A program made the position numbers and the translations under genes. Below the pieces are notes generated by a model, which saw nothing but the letters and a program-made list of their open reading frames with translations, was not told the origin of the DNA and did no database searches. A stretch of DNA of 64,000 bases from Roseateles noduli (GTDB lineage: Bacteria; Pseudomonadota; Gammaproteobacteria; Burkholderiales; Burkholderiaceae_C), in the NCBI GenBank assembly GCA_002205125.1, contig NIOE01000007.1, positions 186,001-250,000 of the forward strand. The letters are read 5' to 3'. Below, piece by piece: positions 1-9,387 of this stretch (position 1 is the first letter of the stretch; each line of letters starts with the position of its first letter).

Positions 1-1103
1 GCCAGTTCAACCGCCTGATCGCGTCGGCCGGCGGCCGCAGCGGCATCGAGATCGATGAGGACTTCGCCGCGTTGCAGACCGTCGTGCCGGCGCAGCAGCT
101 CGAACGCGTGCTGTGGGCCGAGGCCGAACGCATGAGCAATCCGCGGCTGGAGCCGGACACGCTGGCCACCGCGAAGCAGCAGCTGCGCCAGGCGGTGACG
201 GCGCCGCAGCTCAATCCGTATGCGCGACTGGACCTCGCCGTCCAGCGCAGCGGCTACCTGACGCATCCGTACCAGCGCGGCGCGCTCGGCGATCCGGAGC
301 AGCTGAAGGACCTGGACATCGACGCCGTGCGTGCGTTCCATGCGGGCCGCTTCGGTTGCGACCGGGCGTTGCTGGTCGTCACCGGCGCGTTCGACGAGGC
401 CGCGGTCGCGCGCTGGGTGATGCATTACTTCGGCTCGATCCGGCCGCCGATGGCGCCGGCCTCCGCGCCTGCGAACGCGCCGGCCCCCGAGTCCGGCGAG
501 CTGCGCGAGTCGCGCCGACCCCAGAGCCAGACGCTGAAGCTGTCGCTCGCGCGGGCGCCGCTGCCGGCGGCCGCGCTGGTCTGGCAGGTGCCGCGCGCCG
601 ACGATCCGTCGACGCCGATGTGGCAGCTCGCGCAGGCGTTGCTCGGGCTGGGCCGTTCCGGCCGCCTGACCGACACGCTGGTCGACGAGAAGGCGCTGGC
701 GCATCAGCTCAGCCTCCGGTTGGATGCGCACCGCGACGCGGGGCTGCTGGTCGCGCAGGCGCTGGCGGCGCACGGCCAGACCGCTGCGCCGGTGGCGCAG
801 GCGCTGCAGCAGGAAGTCCTGCGGCTGGCCGACGAGCCGGTGACCGACGAGGAACTCAACAAGGCCAAGGCGCTGCTGCGGCGTCAGACGCTGTCGGACG
901 ACTGGACCGCCGACCGCCTGGCGCGATCGCTCGGCACCGCGTGGGCCGTGCGGGGCGACGTCGGCGCGCCGGCGAAGGACATGGCCGCGTGGATGAAGCT
1001 CGGCGGCGCGGAAGTGCAGCAGTTCTGGCGCAAGCAGGTCGTGCAGGCGCCGGTGCTGACGCTGCTGGCGGACATCGGCGCCGCCGCGGGAGTGGCCGCA
1101 TGA
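1..1103 (+). CDS. M16 family metallopeptidase, C-terminal part (5' end outside window)
   Basis: The reading frame is open from the first bases (codons start at position 3) to a TGA at 1101-1103, so the true start lies upstream. What is visible is the C-terminal part of a pitrilysin/insulinase-like (M16) peptidase. It contains the family pattern of a helix-rich segment with a 'F..G....ALLVVTGAFD' turn near 330-410, then a proline/alanine linker, then a second domain ending with 'DELNKAKALLRRQ'-type helices. The zinc motif HxxEH is N-terminal in this family and therefore cannot be assessed. The stop overlaps the start of the next M16 gene (ATGA), so the two are translationally coupled. Such pairs usually form a heterodimeric periplasmic protease with one catalytic and one non-catalytic subunit. 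Family assignment is firm; the substrate is unknown. Confidence 0.85.
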   Translation, partial: QFNRLIASAGGRSGIEIDEDFAALQTVVPAQQLERVLWAEAERMSNPRLEPDTLATAKQQLRQAVTAPQLNPYARLDLAVQRSGYLTHPYQRGALGDPEQLKDLDIDAVRAFHAGRFGCDRALLVVTGAFDEAAVARWVMHYFGSIRPPMAPASAPANAPAPESGELRESRRPQSQTLKLSLARAPLPAAALVWQVPRADDPSTPMWQLAQALLGLGRSGRLTDTLVDEKALAHQLSLRLDAHRDAGLLVAQALAAHGQTAAPVAQALQQEVLRLADEPVTDEELNKAKALLRRQTLSDDWTADRLARSLGTAWAVRGDVGAPAKDMAAWMKLGGAEVQQFWRKQVVQAPVLTLLADIGAAAGVAA

Positions 1104-2512
1104 GCGTCGACCTGAACCGCCGCGGACTGATGCTCGGTGCCGCGATCGTCTCGGGATCGACGGCCTGGCCGGCGCTGGCGCAGGACGGTTTCGACCGTCC
1201 GCCCGAGGCGCCGCCGACGCCCGCGCCGCTGCCGTTGCCGCTCGAACAGACGAAGCTTGCGAACGGCTTGCGTGTCGTCGTGCTGCCGCGCCCCGGCGCA
1301 CCGCGCACGGCGGTCCGCCTGATCGGGGAGGGCGGCTGGCTGCGCGACCCGGCCGGCAAGGACGGCCTGGCGGAAGTCGCGCTGTCCATGCTCGCGCAGG
1401 GCGCGAAGCGCGACGGCGAGGAGATGGAATCCGCCGACATCGCCTATGCGGGCGATCTGCTCGGCCTGCCGCTGCGGCTGGAACTCACGCCCTCGACGGC
1501 GGAGATCGTGCTGGAGGCCTTGCCCGATCAATGCGACGACGCGGTCAACCTGCTGGCGGATCTGACGCAGCGGCCGCTGCTCGCCTTTGAAGCGCTGGAG
1601 CACATCCGCAGCCGCGCGATCGATGCGCTGGTGCTGCGGCGCGCCGATGCGCTGCTGCTGGCGCCGTGGGCGGCGCGGCGGCAGTTCCGCGGCCGCGCGC
1701 AGCCGGTGCAGACCTCGGCCAGCCTGAAGCGCCTGAAGCGCGATGACGTGCTCGGCTTCCACCGCCAGTACTGGCGGCCGGAGCGCGCGGTGCTGCTGTT
1801 CACCGGCGATCTGAGCTTGCAGACCGCGCGGAGCTTGGCCGAAGACTTCATGGGCGGTTGGCGCGTGGCGAAGCTGCCGCCGGCCGGGCCGACGCCCGCG
1901 GTGGCGTTGCCGGCAACGGCACCGACGCCGGCGGTCGCGCAGTTCCTGCCGCTGCCGCAGGGGCAGGGCTGTCGTCTGATCGTGCAGACGCCGGTGCCGC
2001 GCGGCACGCCGCCCGCGCTGCGCGAACTGGCACGCACGCTGATGCATCAACGGCTCGCGGCGCGGCTGCCGTGGCCGTGGGAGAGCGAGATGGAGTCGCT
2101 CAGCGGCGCGCTGTGCTGGCGGCTGAGCGTGACGCTGCCGGCGTCGGCGGTGCCGGAGCAGCTCGCGTTGTTGCGCGAGCAGCTGCCGCTGCTCGCCGCG
2201 GAAGCGGTGACGCCGGAGGATCTCGCGCTGGCGCAGGCGCTCGCTCAGGGCGACTGGGAGTTCCAGCTTGCCGAGGCGCCGGACGCCTTGCTGTCGCAGG
2301 CGCTGGCCGCGGGCGAGCTGGACGATTGCGTCCAATGGCCGCAACGGGTGCGCGCGGTGAGCGCGCCGGTGCTGCAGTTGCTGATGGCGTCCAGCTGGCG
2401 CGATACCCGCACACACCTGCTGCTGCTGGGCGATGCCGGCCCGCCGGAACCGGCGCAGCGCGCGTGGCCGGGGCTGGCAGCGACTACAATGCGGGCTGTC
2501 ATTGGGGAGTAG
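1100..2512 (+). CDS. M16 family peptidase-like protein lacking the zinc motif (non-catalytic subunit)
   Basis: This is a 470-residue protein with an N-terminal export signal. A twin-arginine 'NRRGLMLG' stretch is followed by a hydrophobic segment ending at 'ALAQ' around residue 28, suggesting Tat or Sec export to the periplasm. Two M16 halves follow. Where active M16 enzymes have 'GLAHxxEHMLFKGT', this protein reads 'GLAEVALSMLAQGA' near residues 93-106, so both zinc histidines and the catalytic glutamate are gone. The ATG overlaps the TGA of the preceding M16 gene by four bases. By family precedent it is the structural or substrate-binding partner of that protease. Its stop codon (TAG, 2510-2512) lies inside the conserved 5' element of the downstream riboswitch. 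Confidence 0.87.
   Translation: MSVDLNRRGLMLGAAIVSGSTAWPALAQDGFDRPPEAPPTPAPLPLPLEQTKLANGLRVVVLPRPGAPRTAVRLIGEGGWLRDPAGKDGLAEVALSMLAQGAKRDGEEMESADIAYAGDLLGLPLRLELTPSTAEIVLEALPDQCDDAVNLLADLTQRPLLAFEALEHIRSRAIDALVLRRADALLLAPWAARRQFRGRAQPVQTSASLKRLKRDDVLGFHRQYWRPERAVLLFTGDLSLQTARSLAEDFMGGWRVAKLPPAGPTPAVALPATAPTPAVAQFLPLPQGQGCRLIVQTPVPRGTPPALRELARTLMHQRLAARLPWPWESEMESLSGALCWRLSVTLPASAVPEQLALLREQLPLLAAEAVTPEDLALAQALAQGDWEFQLAEAPDALLSQALAAGELDDCVQWPQRVRAVSAPVLQLLMASSWRDTRTHLLLLGDAGPPEPAQRAWPGLAATTMRAVIGE
2485..2490 (+). promoter_or_regulatory. candidate -10 box for the riboswitch/Mn exporter transcript
   Basis: TACAAT sits inside the 3' end of the M16 gene. It would place a transcription start near 2497, just before the conserved GGGGAGTAG of the riboswitch. 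No convincing -35 hexamer was seen. Confidence 0.4.
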
Positions 2513-2727
2513 CCGCTGCACCCCGCCTGTCTCCCGGCCCTTTGAAGGGCCGCTAGCGCGGCAGGCCGATTCAGCAGACCCGCGTCAACAGACTTGAGCC
2601 TTGGCTCATGGCGCGAGGTAGCCAGGAACCCACGGGTTCCCAGCCTGGCGAGACCTTTGACCATGTCCCCGGACTTTGCGGCCGGCGGCGACATGGTCAT
2701 TGGTATGTCTCGGCCGCTGAGTCTTTC
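2498..2727 (+). ncRNA. yybP-ykoY manganese riboswitch leader
   Basis: The leader opens with GGGGAGTAGCC (2504-2514), the invariant 5' internal loop of the yybP-ykoY class. It continues through a series of GC-rich hairpins, including GGCCC..GGGCC around 2538-2552 and GGAACCC/GGGTTCC around 2625-2641. It carries the second conserved element 'GACCTTTGACCAT' near 2651-2666, followed by a long terminal stem (ACATGGTC / GACCATGT type) before the ATG at 2728. The gene that follows is a UPF0016/GDT1 family exporter, the classic partner of this Mn2+-sensing riboswitch. The 3' stem probably controls translation, since no exposed ribosome-binding site is visible. Class assignment rests on the two consensus elements and the context; the exact fold was not computed. 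Confidence 0.8.
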
Positions 2728-3306
2728 ATGGAAGCCTTCCTCATCTCCACCGGCCTCGTGGCCCTCGCCGAAATCGGCGACAAGACCCAATTGCTGGCCT
2801 TCATCCTGGCGGCGCGTTTCCGCAAGCCGGGACCGATCGTGCTGGGCATCCTGATCGCGACCCTGGTGAATCACGCGTGTGCGGGTGCCGTCGGCAGCTG
2901 GATCACGACGCAGGTCTCACCGCAGACGCTGCGCTGGGTGCTCGGCGTGGGCTTCATCGCGATGGCCGCGTGGACGCTGATCCCCGACAAGATCGATGAA
3001 GAGGAGACGGGCGGCAAATTCCGCCTGGGCGTGCTGGGCACGACCATCGTGGCCTTCTTCCTGGCGGAGATGGGCGACAAGACGCAGATCGCGACGGTGG
3101 CCCTGGCGGCACGCTTCAACGACCTGTGGCCGGTGGTCGCGGGCACGACCTTCGGGATGATGATCGCCAACGTGCCGGCGGTGTTCGTGGGCGACAAGCT
3201 CGCGCACAAGATGCCGGTGCGACTGGTTCACGGGATCGCGGCGATCATCTTTGCGGTGCTGGGGGTGTTGACGCTTCTGGGGGCGGGGGAGTCGCTGGGG
3301 ATCTGA
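2728..3306 (+). CDS. UPF0016/GDT1 (TMEM165) family manganese exporter
   Basis: This 192-residue inner-membrane protein is built from two repeats. Each repeat carries the hallmark E-x-G-D-K-[TS] motif, 'EIGDKTQLLAF' near residue 13 and 'EMGDKTQIATV' near residue 120, in an arrangement of about six transmembrane helices. This is the Ca2+/cation antiporter-like family that includes Vibrio MneA, which exports Mn2+. The start at 2728 was chosen because the two-repeat protein begins exactly there and everything upstream is riboswitch RNA. Regulation by the yybP-ykoY leader supports a manganese-efflux role. The last 79 bases overlap, tail to tail, the 3' end of a PIN toxin gene on the other strand. 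Confidence 0.9.
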   Translation: MEAFLISTGLVALAEIGDKTQLLAFILAARFRKPGPIVLGILIATLVNHACAGAVGSWITTQVSPQTLRWVLGVGFIAMAAWTLIPDKIDEEETGGKFRLGVLGTTIVAFFLAEMGDKTQIATVALAARFNDLWPVVAGTTFGMMIANVPAVFVGDKLAHKMPVRLVHGIAAIIFAVLGVLTLLGAGESLGI

Positions 3307-3698
3307 TCGACCAGCGTCATTCCCGCCGACTTGGCGGCACCACGGTCGAACGTCATGGTTCGGGCGCAGCCAGCGCCCGAACACCGACGTTCGACCAAGT
3401 AGTCCTGAAAGTCAGCGGTACCCTTGCCAAAGCGCGCCACTGCATCCGAAACCTCAGTTTCATGTTCAACACGGAGATGGGGATTGGTAAGCATCCGCCG
3501 CACGGTGCGGATCAATCCTGCCTTCTCCATGCCGTACTTGCGGCTCAGCACCCACCACATCTCCATGAGTGCCACCGTGGACACATAGCCGGGATCCTCG
3601 GAAGTGAGGGAGGCCAGGAAGCGTTGAGCCAAGGGAGCTTGAGGGTCGTCGTCGTCCACGAAATATCGGACGAGGATGTTGGTATCGATACCGTTCAT
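3228..3698 (-). CDS. PIN-domain ribonuclease toxin (VapC-like)
   Basis: This 156-residue PIN-domain protein has the N-terminal 'GIDTNILVRYF' strand with the first catalytic aspartate (D5), a central conserved glutamate in 'ALMEMWWVL', and later aspartates in 'TADFQDYL' and 'TMTFDRGAAK'. These residues coordinate Mg2+/Mn2+ in VapC-type RNases. The ATG overlaps the stop of the antitoxin gene (ATGA), the usual toxin-antitoxin coupling. PIN toxins normally end shortly after the 'GMTLV'-type strand; this frame runs about 27 residues further, antisense to the end of the manganese exporter gene. The tail may be a by-product of the stop codon having been lost or replaced. Confidence 0.87.
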   Translation of the reverse strand: MNGIDTNILVRYFVDDDDPQAPLAQRFLASLTSEDPGYVSTVALMEMWWVLSRKYGMEKAGLIRTVRRMLTNPHLRVEHETEVSDAVARFGKGTADFQDYLVERRCSGAGCARTMTFDRGAAKSAGMTLVDQIPSDSPAPRSVNTPSTAKMIAAIP

Positions 3699-3955
3699 CG
3701 AACATGACCTCCCCGAGCACGAATGGCCCGGTTCATGTCTTTGATCGTGACTTTGCGCTTGGGCTTGCCGATCATCCCTTGCAGGCTGAGCGGATGCTCT
3801 TTTGAATAGATCAGGTACTCGTGGGGAGCGAGCCAAAGGAACTCCACGCGATCTCCGGGATTCAAGCGGAGCTCGTCCCGAACGTCATCGGGGATGTTGA
3901 GTACCTGGCCTTCGTCATAGGTGCCCACCTTGACCAGGGTATCGAGTGCAGACAT
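3695..3955 (-). CDS. AbrB/MazE-type (SpoVT-AbrB) antitoxin
   Basis: This 86-residue protein has an N-terminal SpoVT-AbrB swapped-hairpin DNA-binding fold: 'VKVGTYDEGQVLNIPDDVRDEL' with the typical G-x-[VI]-x-[IL]-P and a following 'LNPGDRVEFL' strand. A basic C-terminal tail ('GKPKRKVTIKDMNRAIRARGG') is expected to wrap the toxin. A strong ribosome-binding site (AAGGAG) lies 7 bases upstream of the ATG. It overlaps the PIN toxin start by four bases, forming a type II module that probably represses its own promoter upstream of 3955. Confidence 0.87.
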   Translation of the reverse strand: MSALDTLVKVGTYDEGQVLNIPDDVRDELRLNPGDRVEFLWLAPHEYLIYSKEHPLSLQGMIGKPKRKVTIKDMNRAIRARGGHVR

Positions 3956-4086
3956 GAAGCTTCTCCTTCAATGGAACAGAAGCTCGCAACTCTAGGCACG
4001 CCGATTCCGCTTGGCACTTCCTCAAACTTGTCATTGAGGGGTGAAGACCTGACCCTCTGAATGGGGCCTCCTGAAGGGGGATCCAG

Positions 4087-5580
<1,494 letters not shown>

Positions 5581-5637
5581 GGCTTGTCTCGTTCGTTGTG
5601 TTCTTGAACTGCTTCTTGAGCGAACCCCGTCGCGATG

Positions 5638-6402
5638 CTACGGCGCGACCACGAGCTCCACGCCCGCATCCGCCATCAGCGCGGGGAAAGGCTCCGGCGG
5701 CGGCTCGTCGGTGAAGAGCGCGTCGATCTGCGGCAATCGGGCGACCTCGGCCATCGCGGGACGGTTGAACTTCGTCGCATCCGCCGCGACCCACACCTCG
5801 CGCGAATGCTCGACGATGGTCCGCGCCACCATCACCTCGCGGTAGTCGAAGTCGCGCAGGCTGCCGTCGGATTCGATGCCCGAGATGCCGATCAGCCCGA
5901 TGTCCACCTTGAACTGGCGGATGAAATCGACCGCCGCCTCGCCGACGATGCCGCGGTCGCGATGCCGCACCGAGCCGCCGACCATCACCAGCTCGCAGTC
6001 CGGGTTGTCGCTCAGGATCATCGCGACGTTGAGGTTGTTCGTGATCACCCGCAGGCCCTTGTGGCGCAGCAGCGCGTGCGCCACCGCCTCCGTCGTGGTG
6101 CCGAGGTTCAGGATCAGCGAGCAGCCCGCCGGGATGCGCGCGGCGATGGCGCGCGCGATGCGCGCCTTGCCGTCGGCCTGCATGGCCTGGCGCTGGCGGT
6201 AGGCGATGTTCTCGGTGGTCGAGGAAGGCACGCGCACGCCGCCGTGGAAGCGCTGCACCAGGCCGGCCTCGGCTAGGCGCTGCACGTCCCGGCGCACCGT
6301 CTGCAGCGTCACGCCGAACTTCTCGGCGAGCGACTCGACGCTCACCGAGCCATGGGCGCGCACCTCCTGCAGCAGATCGTTCTGACGGGGGTTCGGATTC
6401 AT
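5638..6402 (-). CDS. glpR: DeoR-family glycerol regulon repressor
   Basis: This 254-residue DeoR-type regulator has an N-terminal helix-turn-helix 'VSVESLAEKFGVTLQTVRRDVQRL' (about residues 19-42). A DeoR sugar-phosphate sensor domain follows, with the typical 'LNLGTTTEAVAHAL' and 'GGSVRHRDRGIVGEAAV' motifs. Position between glpK and the divergent glpD identifies it as GlpR, which in relatives releases DNA on binding glycerol-3-phosphate. Its likely operators lie in the 6403-6570 intergenic region. The start is the ATG from which the DNA-binding domain begins in register with the family. Confidence 0.93.
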   Translation of the reverse strand: MNPNPRQNDLLQEVRAHGSVSVESLAEKFGVTLQTVRRDVQRLAEAGLVQRFHGGVRVPSSTTENIAYRQRQAMQADGKARIARAIAARIPAGCSLILNLGTTTEAVAHALLRHKGLRVITNNLNVAMILSDNPDCELVMVGGSVRHRDRGIVGEAAVDFIRQFKVDIGLIGISGIESDGSLRDFDYREVMVARTIVEHSREVWVAADATKFNRPAMAEVARLPQIDALFTDEPPPEPFPALMADAGVELVVAP

Positions 6403-6570
6403 GGCGCGCAGGCTAAAGGAACCGAAACGAACAATTGACCGGGTTAACCCTCAGTCGAAACGCGCATATTCGCGCTAAAAAGAAAAAAGAAGAACAGAAT
6501 TGCGAACTTTCCAACGGCCATCGCAGGGTGGCCGTTTGACTGTCCGGCCAATTCGATCCAAGGAGACACC
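6403..6570. promoter_or_regulatory. divergent glpRK / glpD promoter-operator region
   Basis: These 168 bases separate the divergent glpR and glpD genes and are far more AT-rich than the surroundings. They contain a perfect 10-bp palindrome GGGTTAACCC (6441-6450). A repeated CGAAACG element occurs at 6423-6429 and again at 6456-6462, and a near-palindrome CGCGCATATTCGCG lies at 6461-6474. A purine run (6477-6500) follows. DeoR-type GlpR proteins bind repeated or inverted 'TCGAA/TTCG'-type half-sites, so the CGAAACG repeats are the best operator candidates. Binding has not been shown. Confidence 0.5.
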
Positions 6571-8226
6571 TTGACCGCCGCCTCGACCGCTGCTTCCACC
6601 GCTGCCTCGATTTCCGCAGACCTTGCTTCCACCGATGCCGGCGCCGCCGGCTCGATCGGTGAATGCGACGTGCTCGTCGTCGGCGGCGGCATCAACGGCG
6701 CCGGCATCGCACGCGACCTCGCGGGCCGCGGCTGGAAGGTCGTGCTGGCGGAAGCCTCGGACTTCGCGGCGCACACCTCGTCGTCCTCGACCAAGCTGAT
6801 CCACGGCGGGCTGCGTTACCTCGAGTACTACGAGTTCTCGCTCGTGCGCAAGGCGCTGCAGGAGCGCGAGGTCCTGCTGCGCAGCGCCCCGCACATCATG
6901 TGGCCGCTGCGCTTCGTGATGCCGCACGACGCGGCGATGCGCCCGGCCTGGATGATCCGCATCGGCCTGTTCCTCTACGACCACCTGGCGCGGCGCGAGG
7001 TGCTGCCGGGCTCCGAGGGCGTGGACCTGCGCCGCTCCCCCTACGGCGAGCCGCTGAAGGCCGAGTACACCAAGGGCTTCGTCTACTCCGACGGTTGGGT
7101 CGACGATGCGCGGCTGGTGCTGCTCAACGCGCTCGACGCGCGCGAGCATGGCGCCGCGCTGCACACACGCACGACCGTCACCGCCGCCAAGCGGCATGCG
7201 GATCACTGGACCGCGACGCTGCGCTCCGCCGACGGCGACCGCACGCTGAAGGCGCGCGCGCTGGTGAACGCGGCCGGCCCGTGGGCTGAAGGCTTCCTGC
7301 GCGAAGTCGCCGCGCCCGCGCGCGGCGAGGCGCTCGCCACGAAGAGCCTGCGCCTGGTCAAGGGCAGCCACATCATCGTGAACAAGCGCTTCCAGCACGA
7401 TCACGCCTACATCTTCCAGAACCCGGACAAGCGGATCATCTTCGCCATCCCGTACGAAGACGACTTCACGCTGATCGGCACGACCGACGTGGAACTGGCG
7501 CCGGACGCGCTGGCCGGCTTCGGCAAGGCGCGCATCGACGACGGCGAGATCACCTACCTCTGCGAGCAGGCCAGCCGCTATTTCCGCGAGCCGGTGGTCG
7601 CCTCGGACGTGGTGTGGACCTACGCCGGCGTGCGCCCGCTGCTGGACGACGCGTCCGGCGATCCGTCGGCGGTGACGCGCGACTACCTGCTGGAGACGCA
7701 CGCGGACGGCGGCGCGCCGCTGCTGAGCGTGTGGGGCGGGAAGATCACGACCTTCCGGAAGCTCGCTGAGGATGCCGCCGATCTGCTGGGCGACCTGCTC
7801 GGCGACCGCCGGCGCGCCTGGACCGAACACGCCCACCTGCCCGGCGGCGACCTGCGCGAGTGGATCGGTGCGCCGCAGCGGCCCGACACCGATTTCCAGC
7901 GCCTGCTGTCCGCCGTCGGCCAGCGGCACCCGTGGCTGCCGCCGTCGCTGGCGCGCCGGCTCGCGCGGGCCTACGGCGCGCGCCTCGGGCGCGTGCTCGG
8001 CGGCGCGGAGCGTCTGGACGACCTTGGCCCGGAGATTGCCCCGGGGCTGCACCAGGCGGAACTCGAATACCTGGTCCGCGAGGAATGGGCGCGCGCGGCG
8101 GACGACGTCCTGTGGCGCCGCTCCAAGCTGGGATTGCATTACACCGAGGTGCAGCGGATGGCGGTGGTCCAGTGGTTCGCCGACCGCGAGCACCTCTGGG
8201 CGAAACCGCCGGCCGCCGCGGCATGA
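6571..8226 (+). CDS. glpD: glycerol-3-phosphate dehydrogenase (aerobic, FAD)
   Basis: This 551-residue flavoprotein oxidises glycerol-3-phosphate to dihydroxyacetone phosphate and passes electrons to quinone at the inner membrane. The FAD-binding Rossmann motif 'DVLVVGGGINGAGIARDLAGRG' (about residues 33-54), the 'STKLIHGGLRYLEYYEF' segment and the 'YAGVRPLLDD' motif are all present. It starts with TTG at 6571, preceded by AAGGAG at the right distance; no ATG fits. The first 30 residues are an Ala/Ser/Thr-rich extension not typical of GlpD. It heads the run that continues into the glycerol ABC importer. Confidence 0.96.
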   Translation: MTAASTAASTAASISADLASTDAGAAGSIGECDVLVVGGGINGAGIARDLAGRGWKVVLAEASDFAAHTSSSSTKLIHGGLRYLEYYEFSLVRKALQEREVLLRSAPHIMWPLRFVMPHDAAMRPAWMIRIGLFLYDHLARREVLPGSEGVDLRRSPYGEPLKAEYTKGFVYSDGWVDDARLVLLNALDAREHGAALHTRTTVTAAKRHADHWTATLRSADGDRTLKARALVNAAGPWAEGFLREVAAPARGEALATKSLRLVKGSHIIVNKRFQHDHAYIFQNPDKRIIFAIPYEDDFTLIGTTDVELAPDALAGFGKARIDDGEITYLCEQASRYFREPVVASDVVWTYAGVRPLLDDASGDPSAVTRDYLLETHADGGAPLLSVWGGKITTFRKLAEDAADLLGDLLGDRRRAWTEHAHLPGGDLREWIGAPQRPDTDFQRLLSAVGQRHPWLPPSLARRLARAYGARLGRVLGGAERLDDLGPEIAPGLHQAELEYLVREEWARAADDVLWRRSKLGLHYTEVQRMAVVQWFADREHLWAKPPAAAA

Positions 8227-8316
8227 CCTGGCCCCGGCACGGGCGCCGGATCCGAAGCTGACCGACAAGAACGACATGCAGAACTTGCAGAGAGAGACAA
8301 CGATGGAGCCGACTTC

Positions 8317-9387
8317 ATGGAGCTGAGCCTTCGCGGCGTGAGCCACAAGGTCGGCGCGCAGCAGCATCTGTACCCGATGGACCTGCGGCTGGTGCCGAAC
8401 GCGGTCACCGTGCTGCTGGGCGCGACGCAGGCCGGCAAGACGACGCTGATGCGGCTGATGGCGGGCCTGGACAAGCCCAGCGACGGCACCGTGACCGTCG
8501 ACGGCACGGATGTCACCGGCTGGCCGGTGCGCAAGCGCGACGTCGCGATGGTCTACCAGCAGTTCATCAACTACCCGTCGATGACGGTGCGCGACAACAT
8601 CGCCTCGCCGCTGAAGCTGCGCGGCAAGCTTGACCGCGACGCCATCCGCAAGCGGGTGGATGAGCTCGCCGACAAGCTCCACATCGAGATGCACCTCGAC
8701 AAGCTGCCCGCGCAGCTGTCGGGTGGTCAGCAGCAGCGCGTCGCGCTGGCGCGGGCGCTGGCCAAGCAGGCCCCGCTGATGCTGCTCGACGAGCCGCTGG
8801 TGAACCTCGACTACAAGCTGCGCGAGGAACTGCGCGAGGAGCTCGGCCAGCTCTTCGCCGCCGGGGAGTCGACGGTGGTCTATGCGACCACGGAGCCGGC
8901 CGAAGCGCTCCAGCTCGGCGGCTACACCGCGGTGATGGACGCTGGCGAGCTGCTGCAGTACGGCCCGACCGCCGAGGTCTTCCACCGTCCGGCGTCGCTG
9001 CGCGTCGCGCGCGCCTTCAGCGATCCGCCGATGAACCTGCTCATCGCGCAGGGCATGGGCGACCGGCTGCAGCTGCGGCCCGGGCTCGACCTGGCGCTGC
9101 CGGGGCAGGGCGGCGTGACGGTGGGCGTGCGCGCCAGCGCGCTGCACGTCACGCAGCGGCCCGGCGACATCGCGATCCAGGGCGAGGTCGAGCTGGCCGA
9201 GATCTCCGGCTCCGACACCTTCGTCCACGCGCGCACGCAGATCGGCGAGCTGGTCGCGCAGCTGACCGGCGTGCACGACTTCGAGCTCGGCGCCCCGCTG
9301 ACGCTGTACCTCAACGCCGCCCACGTCCACGTCTTCGACGCGGCCGGCCTGCTGACACGCGCCCCCGAGCGCCGGGGAGCCCGCTGA
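8317..9387 (+). CDS. glpS: glycerol ABC importer ATPase 1 (GlpS-like)
   Basis: This 356-residue ABC ATPase belongs to the carbohydrate (MalK/UgpC) type, with a C-terminal regulatory OB-like domain. Walker A is 'GATQAGKT' (35-42), the signature is canonical 'LSGGQQQR' (134-141) and Walker B is 'LMLLDEP' (154-160). The switch histidine found after Walker B in MalK ('YVTHDQ') is replaced by threonine in 'YATTEP' (T192). The gene lies 90 bases after glpD, and its stop overlaps the next ATPase gene (TGATG). Order and family match the rhizobial glpSTPQV glycerol transporter, from which the name is taken. It pairs with the next ATPase; see finding on asymmetric sites. Confidence 0.92.
   Translation: MELSLRGVSHKVGAQQHLYPMDLRLVPNAVTVLLGATQAGKTTLMRLMAGLDKPSDGTVTVDGTDVTGWPVRKRDVAMVYQQFINYPSMTVRDNIASPLKLRGKLDRDAIRKRVDELADKLHIEMHLDKLPAQLSGGQQQRVALARALAKQAPLMLLDEPLVNLDYKLREELREELGQLFAAGESTVVYATTEPAEALQLGGYTAVMDAGELLQYGPTAEVFHRPASLRVARAFSDPPMNLLIAQGMGDRLQLRPGLDLALPGQGGVTVGVRASALHVTQRPGDIAIQGEVELAEISGSDTFVHARTQIGELVAQLTGVHDFELGAPLTLYLNAAHVHVFDAAGLLTRAPERRGAR

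Noticed and set aside
2594-2854. Small open frame across the riboswitch region
   Set aside because: Overlaps structured RNA and the start of the manganese exporter in another frame; no protein features.
3228-3955. Genomic island or prophage around the first toxin-antitoxin pair
   Set aside because: No integrase, tRNA target, direct repeats or composition shift beyond the two small genes.
6475-9330. 951-residue open frame on the minus strand opposite glpD and the first ATPase gene
   Set aside because: It is a shadow of high-GC coding sequence: Arg/His/Gln/Ala-rich, no domain, and entirely opposite two well-supported genes.
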